This document shows, one piece after another, positions 23,267 to 31,063 of a stretch of 41,843 bases of DNA. Where the stretch lies: NCBI GenBank assembly GCA_001871075.1, contig MNUP01000003.1, positions 1 through 41,843 on the forward strand, read 5' to 3'. The first letter of the stretch is position 1. Each line of letters opens with the position of its first letter. Made by a program: the position numbers and the translations under genes. Under the pieces are notes generated by a model. It ran no database searches, had not been told where the DNA came from, and saw only the letters and a program-made list of their open reading frames with translations. The stretch comes from Candidatus Desantisbacteria bacterium CG1_02_49_89. Lineage in GTDB: Bacteria; Desantisbacteria; UBA1551.

Positions 23267-23294
23267 ATTATAACATAAAACATGATAATGTCAA
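23267..23294 (-). promoter_or_regulatory. Promoter of carA
   Basis: TTGACA (23289-23294), 16-bp spacer, TATAAT (23267-23272) on the minus strand, with CGACGC upstream. The region beyond (to about 23334) resembles that of gdhA. Transcription would begin only a few bases before P1. Confidence 0.88.
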
Positions 23295-23386
23295 GCGTCG
23301 GACAGATTTTTAAAGCTCATAAAGTGAAGATTCTGCCAGCTGGCGCGGACAACCGAATCCCGATGAATTTTATCGGGACGCAGTCT

Positions 23387-24082
23387 TTAGACCTTTTCAA
23401 GCTCCGTGGCCAGGATTATCGCTTCAGCGACTTCTTTCATTGATTTGCGGATATCCATGCTTTTTTTCTGGATACGCCTGAAAGCCTCTTCTTCTGTCAG
23501 GCCCTGCCTCATGAGGATGCCCTTGGCGCGGTCAATGATTTTCCTTGTTTCAAGCTCCTCCTGTATCTCCCGGGATTTCAGCATGAGCTGGGCATTCTCG
23601 ATGACGACCGCTGCCTGGTTTGCGATCGTGCTCAGGAGGTTTATTTCCTCCTCGGTGAATTCGTGCGGTGAATCGGTGTAACAGTTCAGCACCCCGATCA
23701 CTTTGCCCTTCACGCTCAGGGGGACGCTGAGCAGGGAACAGAGCCCTTCCTTTTCGGCTATGTCGTGGTTTATATAGTGCCGGTCCTTTTTCACGTCCAG
23801 CACAGCAACCGGCCTGTTTTCCTTCGCGGCCCTGCCGGCGATTCCCTCGCCCAGCCTGATGGAATTCTTCTTCCTGTATTCTTCGCTTATGGATTGGGTC
23901 GCGCATATGGCAAGTTCTTTCTTTCCGTTCAAAAGCAATAGGGAACAGATCCTGGAGTTCATGACCTCGGCGGTGATGGAAACAATGGAATTCAGGATGT
24001 CGTCAAGACACATATTTGACGTCATCATTTTCCCGATCCTGGAAAGCGCCTCTATTTGTTTGCCGTACGTGGCTGCATTCAT
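23387..24082 (-). CDS. GAF-ANTAR transcription antitermination regulator
   Basis: A 231-residue cytosolic regulator. The GAF sensory domain spans about residues 15-160 (LLSVPLSVKGKVIGVLNCYTD; INLLSTIANQAAVVIENAQL), followed by a short coiled coil (KSREIQEELETRK) and a C-terminal ANTAR domain (about 175-230, DRAKGILMRQGLTEEEAFRR then KSMKEVAEAIILATEL). ANTAR proteins (AmiR, NasR, EutV) bind two tandem hexaloop hairpins in nascent RNA and prevent intrinsic termination. The gene is the third of an operon whose leader carries such hairpins, so it is probably autoregulated. Candidate targets are the four leaders in this window. The GAF ligand is unknown; a nitrogen signal would fit. There is no receiver domain and no obvious kinase partner. 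Confidence 0.92.
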   Translation of the reverse strand: MNAATYGKQIEALSRIGKMMTSNMCLDDILNSIVSITAEVMNSRICSLLLLNGKKELAICATQSISEEYRKKNSIRLGEGIAGRAAKENRPVAVLDVKKDRHYINHDIAEKEGLCSLLSVPLSVKGKVIGVLNCYTDSPHEFTEEEINLLSTIANQAAVVIENAQLMLKSREIQEELETRKIIDRAKGILMRQGLTEEEAFRRIQKKSMDIRKSMKEVAEAIILATELEKV

Positions 24083-24124
24083 TTTAACCCCAAAATATTA
24101 TGCGCCTCAGCCCGCGGCTCCACG

Positions 24125-24595
24125 TTATGCCAGCAGCAGGGCAGGCGAGTGGACCGAATGTATGAGCGATGCGCACCCCGTTCTTTTAACCGACTCTTTT
24201 TCCTCAAGGATGCTTATGTCAAGGATCTCCGCGAGCGCTGAAGTGCCGTTTCCGATAAGCCCTTTATAGGCACCGAGTACAGCGGTTTTAAGCTCGCCGA
24301 TCCTGCGGATAAGGCGCCGGTTTCTGTTCCTGACCACCACCAGAAGGTCAATGTCCGAAGTGATGCCCGCTCTGTCATCCACGGTGCTGCCAAAAATGTA
24401 GACTGCCTTCACCACCGGGCAGGTTGCGCGCAGGTATGTGGAGATCCGGCGCGCAAGACAGTAGCGGAACATACTGTGCGCCCAGGTATCGCCTGAGTGC
24501 AGGTAGTCCATGATCATTGAAGCCTTTCCGTTTGCCTTGTTTCGGCAGGACCTCAGGGCTTTTTCAACAAATTTTTCCGCCGAACCGGCGTCCAT
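24125..24595 (-). CDS. Nucleotidyltransferase-domain protein (MNT/pol-beta fold)
   Basis: A 156-residue protein. A helical N-terminal section (residues 1-60, resembling a HEPN-like four-helix region) precedes a minimal nucleotidyltransferase core with the catalytic motif GSTVDDRAGITSDIDLLVVV: GS, then the D-x-D pair in SDIDL. Such proteins transfer AMP or UMP to proteins or small molecules. It starts 28 bp after the glutamate-synthase-like gene (AGGAG ribosome site) and ends 42 bp before the ANTAR gene, so all three form one operon. The context invites a role in covalent control of nitrogen enzymes, as GlnD and GlnE have, but it lacks their other domains. A toxin-antitoxin MNT/HEPN origin is an alternative. 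Confidence 0.8.
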   Translation of the reverse strand: MDAGSAEKFVEKALRSCRNKANGKASMIMDYLHSGDTWAHSMFRYCLARRISTYLRATCPVVKAVYIFGSTVDDRAGITSDIDLLVVVRNRNRRLIRRIGELKTAVLGAYKGLIGNGTSALAEILDISILEEKESVKRTGCASLIHSVHSPALLLA

Positions 24596-24623
24596 TTTCT
24601 CCTGCTTTAGCTGTTGAAGCGGG

Positions 24624-26240
24624 TCAGGCGGAAGCCAGCGTGGGCTCTTTGCGGTTCTTCACCTTCACGGCGCGCCCGTTTAAAATGCTTTCCACCTCTT
24701 TCCAGTCAGACTCCATGACAAAAGGAATGCCCGAAACATCGGATGCTTCCCGCGTCAACGCGACAATATCATCCCTGGTTATGTGTTTCAGGGCGAATTT
24801 CCTTTCGCCCGCCATAAGCTGCCGCAGGCCCGTAACGAGCCTGTCATAATAGGTATACATGCCGATCGCGCCGGCGGGTATTTTTGAAAAGTCCTTGCCG
24901 TATTTATCTTTCAGTTTTTCGGCATTGACAAATACCTGTTCGATCGAGTCGCCGTATTTCTTGTATTCGGGCGGGACCTTTCCTTCCTTAATAAGGTTCC
25001 CGACGGTCTTTGCGGCCATTGTCGCGGCGAAGGTAGCCCTTCCCATGCATATAGCCTTTACGTACGGCGCTCCCAGCGCGAGGGCCTTGAAAATGTGATC
25101 TTCCAGCGAAAACCCGCCTGCCATCGCAACGGGGGGGACATGCATGCCTTTTTCCTCGATCTTTCTCAGCATGTTATAAAGCATGGATTCAAGTTCCACT
25201 GTCGGGATCCCCCACTCGTTCATCATCCTCCATGGGCTCATTCCGGTCCCGCCGCTTGCGCCGTCCACCGTAAGCAGGTCTATTTTCGCGACGGAAGAAT
25301 ATTTTACCGCCCTTGCCAGGTCTGCCGGGCGGTACGCGCCGGTCTTAAGGGTCACGTACTTGAACCCGAGTTTCCTGAGCCGCTCAACTTCCTTATAAAA
25401 TGCTTCTTCTTCAACCATTCCGAGGCGTGAGTGCCTTTCGAATTCCTTGATCGCCCCTTCCTTGTATGCTTTCTGGACCACGGGGTCTTCGGGATCAGGA
25501 TACACGATGTATCCTCTTTTTTTGAGCTGCAAAGCCCTTTCTATTGTGGGGAGCTTAACTTCTCCCCCTATGTCTTTCGCGCCCTGTCCCCATTTCGGCT
25601 CGATCGCTTCCACTCCCAGCTCAAGCACGTATTCCGGAACTCCGAGCCTTCCGTCTTCAATGTTATACTGGACCACGATCGCGCCGCTGCCATCATGCCA
25701 TTTCTGGTAGCTCTTGACCCTCCTGTCCATTTCCGGGGATTTCACGACCCTGCCGTTCTTGATCTCGCTGTCAGGGTCCATCCCGCAGACGTTCTCGCCT
25801 ACCACCACCATTGTGCCGCAGATAGCCGCTCCGACCGCGGTGTCCTCCCAGTTTATGCGGGCCACATCTGTTGAACCCAGCGCTCCGGTGAAAAACGGGA
25901 CATCCAGTTTCAGCCTGTTTTTGGACCCGATCTCGGTGCCAACATTCACTGAAGGGAAGGTGGCTTTGTCCGAATCCGCCTCTGTTCCTACCGCTCCCAC
26001 GCAGGTCCCCTGAATATTAAAATGCGAGAAATCTATAGGGTAATCTTTCTCGCTTCCCGCCACGATCTTTCCGTAAGGCTGGGGATAGAGAAACTCCCTG
26101 CCTCTTATGGCTGACTTAGCCACCTCGCACAGGCCGACGCACCCATCCATGCATGTTACGCACAGCCCGGATACGGGCGACGCGTTCACCCTGTTCCTTG
26201 TCCCTGTTGCGGGACTCGCATTAGGCTTGCTGAACGACAT
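24624..26240 (-). CDS. FMN-binding glutamate synthase-like protein
   Basis: A 538-residue member of the GltB FMN-domain family. An N-terminal cysteine cluster (CVTCMDGCVGLC, about residues 27-38) suggests an Fe-S site. The TIM barrel carries KTGAYRPADLARAVKYS, TVDGASGGTGMSPWRMMNEW and an alanine/glycine-rich phosphate-binding region (MAGGFSLEDHIFKALALGAP). The C-terminal 3Fe-4S motif of classical GltB (CNxCxxxxC) is missing, unlike in the second copy at 35051, so this is a different subfamily with an unproven reaction. The ATG follows AAGGAAGGAGG. It is the first gene of the operon with the nucleotidyltransferase and ANTAR regulator and has a long, doubly attenuated leader (26241-26653). Confidence 0.88.
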   Translation of the reverse strand: MSFSKPNASPATGTRNRVNASPVSGLCVTCMDGCVGLCEVAKSAIRGREFLYPQPYGKIVAGSEKDYPIDFSHFNIQGTCVGAVGTEADSDKATFPSVNVGTEIGSKNRLKLDVPFFTGALGSTDVARINWEDTAVGAAICGTMVVVGENVCGMDPDSEIKNGRVVKSPEMDRRVKSYQKWHDGSGAIVVQYNIEDGRLGVPEYVLELGVEAIEPKWGQGAKDIGGEVKLPTIERALQLKKRGYIVYPDPEDPVVQKAYKEGAIKEFERHSRLGMVEEEAFYKEVERLRKLGFKYVTLKTGAYRPADLARAVKYSSVAKIDLLTVDGASGGTGMSPWRMMNEWGIPTVELESMLYNMLRKIEEKGMHVPPVAMAGGFSLEDHIFKALALGAPYVKAICMGRATFAATMAAKTVGNLIKEGKVPPEYKKYGDSIEQVFVNAEKLKDKYGKDFSKIPAGAIGMYTYYDRLVTGLRQLMAGERKFALKHITRDDIVALTREASDVSGIPFVMESDWKEVESILNGRAVKVKNRKEPTLASA

Positions 26241-26352
26241 TGTCTCCCTCCTTCCTTTAAGATATGATTACGGTGATTGTTTACTGATGATTACGGTGAT
26301 TAAATATCTTGAATCACTGCAATCTCTTTTAGAATCACTGTAATCAGTCTGT

Positions 26353-26427
26353 AAAAAAAAATAAACGTCTTCCTTGCCATGAACCGGATGGTTCACGACT
26401 GTAGAGGTCATCCTCTACGGAAGACGT
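26353..26427 (-). terminator. Second, branched terminator in the glutamate-synthase leader
   Basis: On the minus strand ACGTCTTCC pairs with GGAAGACGT around two inner hairpins (GTAGAGG/CCTCTAC and GTGAACC/GGTTCAT), making a three-way junction, followed by TTTATTTTTTT. It would halt transcripts that escaped the first terminator. The class of structure is not one I recognise. Confidence 0.75.
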
Positions 26428-26547
26428 CCTTGTTCCCCCTGTTCCGATACATCAGAGTGACAGGGGGGTTCGATGCATTCCATGCATCTCTGTCCTACGA
26501 AGCCCGTCTTTTCTGCTCCAAGAGCTTCCGGAGGGCGTAGTAGGACC
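26428..26547 (-). promoter_or_regulatory. Structured leader segment between two terminators
   Basis: Minus-strand RNA can form GTCCTAC/GTAGGAC enclosing GCCC/GGGC (26478-26546), GATGCAT/ATGCATC (26459-26475) and CCCCCTGT/ACAGGGGG (26433-26466). This is probably part of a multi-step leader; no known riboswitch class is recognised. Confidence 0.55.
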
Positions 26548-26585
26548 AAAAAAAAGCCTTCTCTCCCGTCATCGGGAAAGAAGGC
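26548..26585 (-). terminator. First terminator (attenuator) in the glutamate-synthase leader
   Basis: On the minus strand GCCTTCT..CCCG-ATGA-CGGG..AGAAGGC is followed by eight T (26548-26555). The 5' arm GCCTT is the 3' arm of hairpin P2. Confidence 0.9.
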
Positions 26586-26616
26586 AGCTCTGCCTTTCTG
26601 ACACATAACCGTGTCA
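26581..26616 (-). promoter_or_regulatory. Dual-hexaloop ANTAR-type RNA motif of the glutamate-synthase operon
   Basis: P1 (26599-26616) TGACAC/GTGTCA has hexaloop GGTTAT, which departs from consensus. P2 (26581-26596) AAGGC/GCCTT has hexaloop AGAGCT with A1 and G4. The linker is 2 nt and P2 overlaps the terminator. Layout fits the ANTAR motif; the P1 loop sequence does not. Confidence 0.68.
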
Positions 26617-26625
26617 ACTGGATAT

Positions 26626-26653
26626 AGTATAACACAAAAAATACGGTTGTCAA
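26626..26653 (-). promoter_or_regulatory. Promoter of the glutamate-synthase/nucleotidyltransferase/ANTAR operon
   Basis: TTGACA (26648-26653), 16-bp spacer, TATACT (26626-26631) on the minus strand. Unlike the other three nitrogen promoters it lacks the CGACGC box upstream. Confidence 0.85.
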
Positions 26654-26859
26654 GTTATTATTGATTTTCAAGCAGAGCAGAGCATTTTCACCCGTTTTAT
26701 TGTATCCTCGCCCCTTGTGGAAGAGGATTGAGGTGAGGGAAGATTGGAGTAGGGCGTTTATGTCCGTGAGTTTAAATTTCCACTTTGAAAAAGGGGGGAC
26801 TTGTAATTGAGCAAAGTGTCTACGCTCGTTACGTTGTTGCAGCAACTCCTCTTATTCAC
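26654..26859. other. Spacer before the AT-rich island
   Basis: It holds a decayed CCTCGCCCCTTGTGGAAGAG palindrome (26707-26747). The rest is unremarkable, apart from a change to strongly AT-rich sequence from about 26860 on. Confidence 0.6.
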
Positions 26860-26912
26860 TTTGTTTTCGCTCGTATAAATGAATAATAAAAGACGAAAAT
26901 ATACGATTTTTC

Positions 26913-26941
26913 TTGACTTTTAACTGAAAATATGGTATATT
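26913..26941 (+). promoter_or_regulatory. Promoter of lexA
   Basis: TTGACT (26913-26918), 17-bp spacer, TATATT (26936-26941). The AT-rich spacer may hold a LexA operator, but no recognised SOS box is evident. Confidence 0.75.
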
Positions 26942-26983
26942 ATAATTAGCAATAGACGATGAAACAGGAAAGGGGAAAGAGAA

Positions 26984-27598
26984 ATGGGGGAATTGCTGAC
27001 TGCAAAACAAAAAGAACTGTGGGAGATCATAAAGGACTTTATAAAACAAAATAAAGTGCCACCTACATACGAACAACTCAGAGATGCGCTAAAAGTAAAA
27101 TCACTTGCTACTGTTGCTGCTCGTCTTAAAATGTTGGTCAGAAAAGGTTTTATACAGGTAATGCCCGGGGTAGCGCGCGGAATAAAACTTTTAAAAACAA
27201 GCGAGGATCAGGTCTTGATTAGAAAGCCCTTATTAGGTACTTCTGCAGCGGGTCCGCCCGTTCTGGCGGAAGAAAACATAGAGAAGGAAATTGAATTTGA
27301 CGCTGACGCAGTTAATTCCATCCCTGACTTTTTTCTGAAAGTTAAAGGCGATTCCATGATAGGAGCCGGGATAAATGACGGCAACCTTATAGCAGTTAAA
27401 CAAAACGTTCAACCCAATAACGGCGACATAGTAGTTTATATGGTTGACAACGAAAGCACGATAAAAAGATTTTACCAGGGCAAAGACTGTATAATATTGA
27501 AAGCAACAAATGACAACTACCCAAATATTATAATTAAAGACACCGGAGACTACTCCGCTGTCGTCGGCAAAGTAGTAGGAGTTTTAAAAAATAATTAA
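26984..27598 (+). CDS. lexA: LexA-type repressor / S24 self-cleaving peptidase
   Basis: A 204-residue SOS repressor. The N-terminal winged helix (residues 1-65, TAKQKELWEIIKDFIKQNK; PPTYEQLRDALKVKSLATVA) resembles LexA_DNA_bind. The cleavage site is Ala89-Gly90 in TSAAGPPVLAE. The catalytic dyad is Ser124 (KGDSMIGAGI) and Lys161 (ESTIKRF). RecA-stimulated self-cleavage would lift repression. It begins 43 bp after the promoter and is followed 18 bp later by a small gene, suggesting a damage-inducible operon. Its low-GC codon use matches the island rather than the host, so it may be the island's own regulator rather than the chromosomal LexA. Confidence 0.9.
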   Translation: MGELLTAKQKELWEIIKDFIKQNKVPPTYEQLRDALKVKSLATVAARLKMLVRKGFIQVMPGVARGIKLLKTSEDQVLIRKPLLGTSAAGPPVLAEENIEKEIEFDADAVNSIPDFFLKVKGDSMIGAGINDGNLIAVKQNVQPNNGDIVVYMVDNESTIKRFYQGKDCIILKATNDNYPNIIIKDTGDYSAVVGKVVGVLKNN

Positions 27599-27616
27599 AA
27601 AGGGGAGGTACAAAAA

Positions 27617-27949
27617 ATGAACGAGAGTGAAAAAAAAGCACGCGAGTTAATACATTCCGCAGTCTTTAGAATTATTCGCCAGGCAGAACCCATTCCTATA
27701 AGTGAGTTTTTTAATAAGACAATAGGAGAGGTCATGCCGACGACGCCAACCCCACCAGGATGGGAAAATTTTTGGTGGGAGTCTTTGGCGATAGAAATTC
27801 AAAGACTATTTATTTTGGAAGGGCGCTACATTCTTGATTTTGATGAAAAATGGTTGGAAGATAACAAAGATAAAAAGTGGGAGGAATTAATTTCATATTT
27901 AGCAAGTGGAAAGCTGGTACCTTTCAAGAAAGAAAAGGAGGAGAAATAA
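27617..27949 (+). CDS. Small acidic hypothetical protein
   Basis: A 110-residue protein without signal peptide or membrane segment; I recognise no family. It opens with a charged helix (ESEKKARELIHSAVFRII), has a Pro/Trp-rich centre (TPTPPGWENFWWES) and ends with a Lys/Glu tail. GGGGAGG stands before the ATG, 18 bp after lexA. Its end contains the ribosome site (AAAGGAGGAG) of the following gene, so the three are very probably co-transcribed and could all be under LexA control. Confidence 0.75.
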   Translation: MNESEKKARELIHSAVFRIIRQAEPIPISEFFNKTIGEVMPTTPTPPGWENFWWESLAIEIQRLFILEGRYILDFDEKWLEDNKDKKWEELISYLASGKLVPFKKEKEEK

Positions 27950-27950
27950 A

Positions 27951-29129
27951 ATGAAAGAAAATATTTTAAAAAAAATATCCATCGGGTCGGTAGTGTGTAT
28001 AAGTTGCTTGCTATTCGCATCTAATACATTTGCATTTAGCGCAAGAGTAGAGGAAACCTCTGGGAAAGATAGAAGTAGTCTCGAATACGCAACTCAATAT
28101 CGTATCCTTGTAAATAATATCGAACCCCCACTCACTACAAATCAGACAGAAGACACAAAGACGTTTGGGTTGAAAGAGAAGGAGAGCGGCAAGACTGTTA
28201 TGATAACTTACTCACTGGGCTCAGGATTCCCAAATGACGATGGTACATATAATAATGTAATATTGTGGGGTAATTTTGCAGTGAACAAAAAATATGAATT
28301 AATTATAAATTATCCTGATGGTATAGTTACCAAAAATGAATTCGGTGAAGAAAAAATAGAGGAGAAACATTCTATTGTTGATATTTTTGGCCGGGACCTC
28401 TCTTTTCAAATCGGAGCGCACGAAGTGGGGGGGACAGACGAAATCGGATTTGATTATGATTTAGAATGGAAAATGGTTCGTTGGTCTCTCGGCAGAATGA
28501 AAGACCATGTTTTTAATATTTCATTAGTTGCCATTGGGGATTTAGGTACTAATCCAAAAGACCCTATGATCCAAAGCAGCTTACGAGAAAGCTCCGTTTT
28601 GGATTATCGCTGGCATTGGTACTGGCCCCTTGTAAAATATACATATCCTATGGGAGTTAAATGCAAATTTGCTGAAATTGAAAGCACCCAAGATTTTAAA
28701 TTGGTTGATTACACATTTAAATTTGGTTTTGCTATGGCTCTTCCAATTATAGACCTACCAGTGTTGTGGTGGCATTCTTTTGCTAAAATTAATATGCCGT
28801 TTTTCCCTTGTCTTTTTTATTGTGGTTACACTTTTGCATCAGAGTTAAGGAACATAGACAGCATTCAATCAAATATTCGCGGAAATCGACTGGACGCCGA
28901 ACTTATATATGCTTTTCCCATTTGGAAAGATAAAGATTTTAGTATTAAATGGTGGGCGTTTTACAATTTTGAAAATCAAACATTTGCAAATATGGTCGAT
29001 ACCGATATTAAATTTTATTTTAACCAAGACAGAAAAGCTGGGTTTATTGTAGGATACCAAAAAGGAGCACTCCCGCCCGAATTTAAAAATTCAGAAGCGG
29101 TTAAAACAGGTTTTACTTGTAATTTTTAA
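27951..29129 (+). CDS. Secreted, probably outer-membrane or envelope protein
   Basis: A 392-residue protein with a Sec signal peptide (MKENILKKISIGSVVCISCL, likely cleaved after NTFA near residue 26). The mature part is rich in aromatic residues in alternating beta-like runs (YRWHWYWPLVKYTYP, FKFGFAMALPI, IKWWAFYNFENQTF) and ends in TGFTCNF, with a C-terminal Phe as in outer-membrane beta-barrels. This favours a small barrel, but I cannot name a family. The ATG is placed at 27951 after AAAGGAGGAG, 1 bp past the stop of the previous gene. A LexA-linked envelope protein is unusual. Confidence 0.7.
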   Translation: MKENILKKISIGSVVCISCLLFASNTFAFSARVEETSGKDRSSLEYATQYRILVNNIEPPLTTNQTEDTKTFGLKEKESGKTVMITYSLGSGFPNDDGTYNNVILWGNFAVNKKYELIINYPDGIVTKNEFGEEKIEEKHSIVDIFGRDLSFQIGAHEVGGTDEIGFDYDLEWKMVRWSLGRMKDHVFNISLVAIGDLGTNPKDPMIQSSLRESSVLDYRWHWYWPLVKYTYPMGVKCKFAEIESTQDFKLVDYTFKFGFAMALPIIDLPVLWWHSFAKINMPFFPCLFYCGYTFASELRNIDSIQSNIRGNRLDAELIYAFPIWKDKDFSIKWWAFYNFENQTFANMVDTDIKFYFNQDRKAGFIVGYQKGALPPEFKNSEAVKTGFTCNF

Positions 29130-29159
29130 TAAAATTTAATACCAAGGTTGGTTTTCAAC

Positions 29160-29187
29160 TTGACATTTCCTATTTTCCTGATACAAT
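29160..29187 (+). promoter_or_regulatory. Promoter of the restriction-modification genes
   Basis: TTGACA (29160-29165), 16-bp spacer, TACAAT (29182-29187), 55 bp before the methylase ATG at 29243. Confidence 0.8.
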
Positions 29188-29242
29188 ATTGGACAAAAGT
29201 TCCAAGTGTCTAATATTTAAAAAGCACAGGGAGGAGAAAAAT

Positions 29243-31063
29243 ATGGCCAATGAAAGAATAACAGAGGATATAATAAGAAAACATTTTAATGCTTACTCTA
29301 ATGAATGCATAATTGAAGAGCAAAAATCTTCAAATCCTAAAATTGATAAATTATTGAAAGCTGCTTCCAAAAAAGGAGGTGGAAGGGGATATCCGGAATT
29401 TATTATCTCTCTTAAAAATAGCTCTGTATTTATTATAGTAATTGAATGTAAAGCAGATATTACCAAACACCAAAGTACTACATTAGACAAATATGATGAA
29501 TATGCGGTAGATGGGGCATTGTTGTATGCTTCCTTTCTTTCTAAAGAATATGATGTATTAGCAATCGGTGCAAGTGGACAAAACTTGACGGAGTTTAAAG
29601 TTTCACATTATTTATACTTAAAAGGAGAAAAGAACCCCATCCATATTTTTAGCAACAAATTATTAGACATAGAAAGCTATATCAATGGTTATTTAAAAAG
29701 TCCTGAAAAATTCAGACAGGATTATAATGCTCTTCTTGATTTTTCAAGGGATTTAAATGTGGAATTACACCATCATAAAATACCAGAAAAAGATCGTGCA
29801 TTATTAATCAGTAGTATTCTTATAGCATTAGATGATAAAGCATTTCGTAAGGCATACAAAGAATATGAGAAACCAGAAGAACTTGCTAAATTTCTAGTTG
29901 ATACAGTTTCAAATGTTTTGCGCCATGCCAATTTAAATGGGAAAAAATTAGACGATCTTAATATTCAATTTAGCTTTATTCACCTTAATGCATCATTATC
30001 AACCAAACAGGGCGTGTTACAAAATTTGATTGATAGTATTGATGAAAATATAAACAAATTCATAAAAACACATGAATATTACGATGTATTAGGGCAGTTA
30101 TATATCGAATTTTTACGATATGCCAATAGCGATAAAGGGTTAGGTATTGTTCTTACCCCACCCCATATCACAGAATTATTTTGTGAGTTGGCAAGTGTAA
30201 ATAAAAATAGTGTAGTATATGATAACTGCTGTGGTACAGGCGGTTTTTTAATCAGCGCATTAAGGAAAATGATAAAAGATGCAGAGGGTGATTTAAAAAA
30301 GGAAAAAGATATTAAAGCTATGCAAATCTTCGGAGTTGAGTTTCAGGCAAATATTTTCGCTCTAGCTTGTTCTAATATGTATATACACCAAGACGGTAAA
30401 AGCAATGTTATTAATAGAGATTGTTTTTACGCTGAAGTTATAGAGCAGGTTAAAAAATATAAGCCCACTGTAGGTTTTTTAAATCCACCATATCAAGCAG
30501 ATAAAAAGAAAGATACTGAGGAATTGGAATTCGTGCTGAACAATTTAGAGGTATTACAACCAGGAGCAATTTGTGTAGTGATAGTGCCAATGCAATGTGC
30601 TTTGGCTCAAAAAGGAAAAAAGTATGAACTAAAGAGACAACTTTTAGAAAAACATACATTAGAAGCAGTATTATCAATGCCCGATGAACTATTTTTTGAT
30701 TCTGATGTGGGGGTGGTTACTTGCGTTATGATATTTACTGCACATAAGCCACATCCAACAGGCAAAGAAACCTATTTTGGTTATTATAAAGATGATGGAT
30801 TTGCAAAACGAAAAACAAAAGGCAGAATAGATGCTTTTGGTAAATGGGGAGACATTAAAAAAGAATGGGTATCATCTTATATAAACAGAAAAACAAAAGC
30901 TGGGTTTAGTGTGAATGAAATTGTTACCGCTAATGATGAATGGTGTGCTGAAGCATATATGGAAACCGATTATAGTCTTTTATCAAAAGAAGAATTTATC
31001 GATACGGTTAAATCATTTTTGGTTTTTAATGAACTATACATTAAAAAAAATGAAGCTAACTAA
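29243..31063 (+). CDS. Fused endonuclease/N6-adenine methyltransferase (BcgI-A-like)
   Basis: A 606-residue protein. The N-terminal nuclease-like region contains a PD-(D/E)xK pattern: PE52, then E68-C-K70 (VIECKAD). An alpha-helical region follows, then an N6-adenine methylase core: LTPPHITELFCELA, SAM-binding NCCGTGGFLIS (about 328-338) and catalytic NPPY (414-417). The C-terminal part is the usual HsdM-like tail. Length and arrangement match the A subunit of type IIB enzymes such as BcgI (about 637 residues), where cutting and methylation share one chain and a separate S subunit gives specificity. The ATG at 29243 follows GGGAGGAG. The gene overlaps the S-subunit gene by 14 bp. Confidence 0.88.
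   Translation: MANERITEDIIRKHFNAYSNECIIEEQKSSNPKIDKLLKAASKKGGGRGYPEFIISLKNSSVFIIVIECKADITKHQSTTLDKYDEYAVDGALLYASFLSKEYDVLAIGASGQNLTEFKVSHYLYLKGEKNPIHIFSNKLLDIESYINGYLKSPEKFRQDYNALLDFSRDLNVELHHHKIPEKDRALLISSILIALDDKAFRKAYKEYEKPEELAKFLVDTVSNVLRHANLNGKKLDDLNIQFSFIHLNASLSTKQGVLQNLIDSIDENINKFIKTHEYYDVLGQLYIEFLRYANSDKGLGIVLTPPHITELFCELASVNKNSVVYDNCCGTGGFLISALRKMIKDAEGDLKKEKDIKAMQIFGVEFQANIFALACSNMYIHQDGKSNVINRDCFYAEVIEQVKKYKPTVGFLNPPYQADKKKDTEELEFVLNNLEVLQPGAICVVIVPMQCALAQKGKKYELKRQLLEKHTLEAVLSMPDELFFDSDVGVVTCVMIFTAHKPHPTGKETYFGYYKDDGFAKRKTKGRIDAFGKWGDIKKEWVSSYINRKTKAGFSVNEIVTANDEWCAEAYMETDYSLLSKEEFIDTVKSFLVFNELYIKKNEAN

Noticed and set aside
26415-26606. Minus-strand frame with CMECIEPPC, resembling a small Fe-S protein
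   Set aside because: It lies wholly within the structured leader and terminators, has no ribosome site, and its cysteine codons fall in paired stems.
26654-26983. tRNA or att site at the island edge
   Set aside because: No cloverleaf or matching direct repeat could be found at either edge by eye.
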